DNA from: Delphinapterus leucas
Taxonomy: Eukaryota; Chordata; Mammalia; Artiodactyla; Monodontidae
Reading direction: 5' to 3'
Length of the DNA: 64,000 bases
Assembly: GCF_002288925.2 (NCBI RefSeq)
Contig: NW_022097999.1
Coordinates: forward strand, 15,350,654 to 15,414,653
Positions 62,455-64,000 of the stretch are shown here, piece by piece. Each line of letters starts with the position of its first letter. Position 1 is the stretch's first letter. Position numbers and translations under genes: made by a program. The notes beneath the pieces were generated by a model, which was not told where the DNA came from, made no database searches, and saw only the letters and a program-made list of their open reading frames with translations.

Positions 62455-62879
62455 TAACCAATAGACTACAGCAGTGTTGAGGGATGCTACAACCCTGATT
62501 CAGTGAGAAAAGACCATGAGTTCCATCTTACTAGGAGGCTCTCTACTGCTTTCTGGGCTTGCAGACTTTGATGAAGAGAGAGGCCCATGTGTAAGGAGCT
62601 AAGGGCAGCCTCTGGCCACAGCCCACAAAGAGCTGAATTTTGCTAACAACCGCTGAGTGGGCTGGGAAGTGGACCCTTTCACGGTCAAGCATTCAGATGA
62701 GACTGAGGCCATGGCAGAGGGCTCTACTGCAGCCTGGGAGAGACCCTGAAGCAGAGGGTCCAGCTAAGTCCTGCCCAGCTTCCTGACCCACAGAAACTGT
62801 GAGACAGTAAATGTGTCTTACCTTAAGCTGCTGAGACTTGGGGTAATTTATATTACCCAGCAATAGATCACTGCAACAG
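62455..62879 (+). mobile_element. MLT1-type MaLR LTR
   Basis: 'aatagactacagcagtgttg' near 62460, 'cagcctgggagagaccctga' near 62731, 'ctgacccacagaaactgtga' near 62783, 'cttaagctgctgagacttgg' near 62822 and the end 'cagcaatagatcactgcaac' near 62858 follow the order of the older MLT1 subfamilies. A decayed, probably solo, LTR. Confidence 0.8.
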
Positions 62880-62884
62880 GGGGT

Positions 62885-63010
62885 AATACTTGTGGGTACC
62901 ACTGATAGGTGTTTTGGAGGATCAAGCACAATGTTGCGTATAAGGTATGCAGCCTCGAGCCTGGCACAAAGTGAGTTCTCAATAAATAGCAGTAGCTGTT
63001 TTCACTTTGA
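62885..63010 (+). mobile_element. MIR 3'-end fragment
   Basis: 'cgagcctggcacaaagtgag' near 62955 followed by 'ttctcaataaatagcagtag' is the forward MIR terminus. Confidence 0.75.
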
Positions 63011-63777
63011 TAATTAAGGCCTCCCAGAGGGCAAAGGAGAAACCTGTACTCCCGGGACTTCAAGCATGAACAACACACGGGTTTGCTAAGATCTAGGTCT
63101 AGAAAGGCCAGGCTTGGCCCTCCTGCTCCGAGGACAGGAGCATCCCTGGCCGATTTCCCCGCTCTGGGGCCTCCCAGTCATGCTGACGTCCATGACGTGG
63201 CAGATCCCACACTGGGTCCTGGACTGGTTTGCACCCACAGTGACCCCAGGATTTGTGCTCCTGCCCCCGCCTTCCCACTTGCAGAAGCCCACCCTTCTTG
63301 GGGAAAGGATCTCCCTCCCTAATCCCAGAGAGGAAGGGGTTGGGGTGTGGGAGGAGGGCACAGCCCAGCCAGAGGCTCAGAAGTGAGCTCAGCCTGACCT
63401 CTCTTTTGGGGGCTAGCTCCTACCCATCAGAGGCATCCAGGCAGTAAGCAGGCCTTGGGGCACCCGGCCTTGGCTCCAGCATCCCGTCCTTGCCAGAGCT
63501 GTCGTGGTGTCCTTCTCCGCATGGGCCATACGCCCACTGCATGCACAGAAGGCAGCAGTCTCCAGCCGTGAGTCATCGGCTCCATCAAGGCCTTATGAGC
63601 ATGACCATTTCTCTTGAAGAGATTAGGAGCCAGCTGTTTCTCCACTGTCTCAGAAGCAGAAGCAGGACACACCATATCCAGGCACCTGGTCCATCCTCTG
63701 GTCTCCCTCACCACATACCCTGGCATGTAAGGAGGTCTTGGGACCCCTCTCGTTTTGTCTCTCTCTTGGTAATGTTG
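63011..63777. other. Unassigned sequence
   Basis: About 770 bases; ORFs up to 134 codons (63,427-63,831 minus) without recognisable domains. Confidence 0.4.
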
Positions 63778-63832
63778 TCTGTCCTCTTTCCCTCCCTCTC
63801 TCTCTCTCTCCCTCCCACTCCCTCTCCCCACC
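63778..63832. repeat. (CT)n/(CCCT)n pyrimidine repeat
   Basis: 'ccctctctctctctctccct' and neighbouring C/T runs; the Arg/Glu-rich minus-strand ORF here is an artefact. Confidence 0.85.
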
Positions 63833-64000
63833 CTGCCACCATATTGCTTTCATCACTTTCCCTCTGCCCCCCTTGCTTCAGGGAGGCCCCCTCCAGACAC
63901 CTCCCACTCCCTGAGGCCACCTTGCACTTTCCTGCCTGTGTGTCTCCTGAGCCAGCGGAGCCCGCCCGTTGTCCCACTGCCATGTCCACACAGTCAAGTC
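63833..64000. other. Unassigned sequence at window edge
   Basis: No gene or repeat recognised before the window ends. Confidence 0.4.

Overview
This window is ordinary mammalian nuclear DNA, almost certainly from a cetacean and most likely a toothed whale. The best evidence is seven or eight tRNA-derived SINEs of the whale/dolphin CHR type, which open with 'ggcttccctggtggcgcag' and carry Pol III box-like motifs. Most are flanked by direct repeats I could read exactly. There are no bacterial, phage, CRISPR or operon features. No open reading frame looks like an intact protein; the longest (236-249 codons) lie in low-stop GC-rich, pyrimidine-rich or repeat sequence. The only gene-like evidence is a CpG island at about 43.9-45.35 kb and one convincing internal exon at 11,621-11,702, both on the minus strand.

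Layout. 0.15-1.16 kb is an L2; 1.3-5.2 kb is a decayed L1 interrupted by a second L1 3' end and by a young SINE. 5.2-11 kb is sparse old repeats (MIR, L2, MER5, an L1 scrap). 11.6 kb holds the candidate exon. 12-29 kb is intron-like sequence with many MIRs, an L2 split by a SINE, minus-strand L1 3' ends, a complete hAT-type element with TIRs, and several repeat-free AT-biased blocks that could be conserved regulatory DNA. 29.5-30.6 kb is a MER2-like DNA transposon carrying two SINEs in opposite orientation; a 100-N assembly gap sits inside the second. 31-43 kb continues the same pattern with MaLR LTRs, L2, a MIR/L1/SINE nest and a 53-bp minisatellite. 43.9-45.35 kb is the CpG island, with GC boxes, a CTCF-like site, CGG repeats and a strong minus-strand splice donor. 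45.4-64 kb is mostly MIR/L2, four MaLR-type LTRs, two SINEs and a 520-bp pyrimidine-rich tract.

Interpretation. The simplest model is a minus-strand gene starting in the CpG island. Its first exon would end at 44,785 with two bases of a codon left over, and the exon at 11,702-11,621 begins with one base completing a codon. The two could be spliced together across about 33 kb, although unseen exons may lie between. I do not recognise the gene. Everything right of 45.4 kb would be upstream intergenic DNA or another gene's intron. I found no previously undescribed biological system; the items most worth checking are the predicted gene, the fold-back at the assembly gap, the nested transposon histories and a few candidate regulatory blocks. 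Repeat-family names come from memory of consensus sequences, not from a search, and repeat edges without a target-site duplication are approximate to tens of bases.
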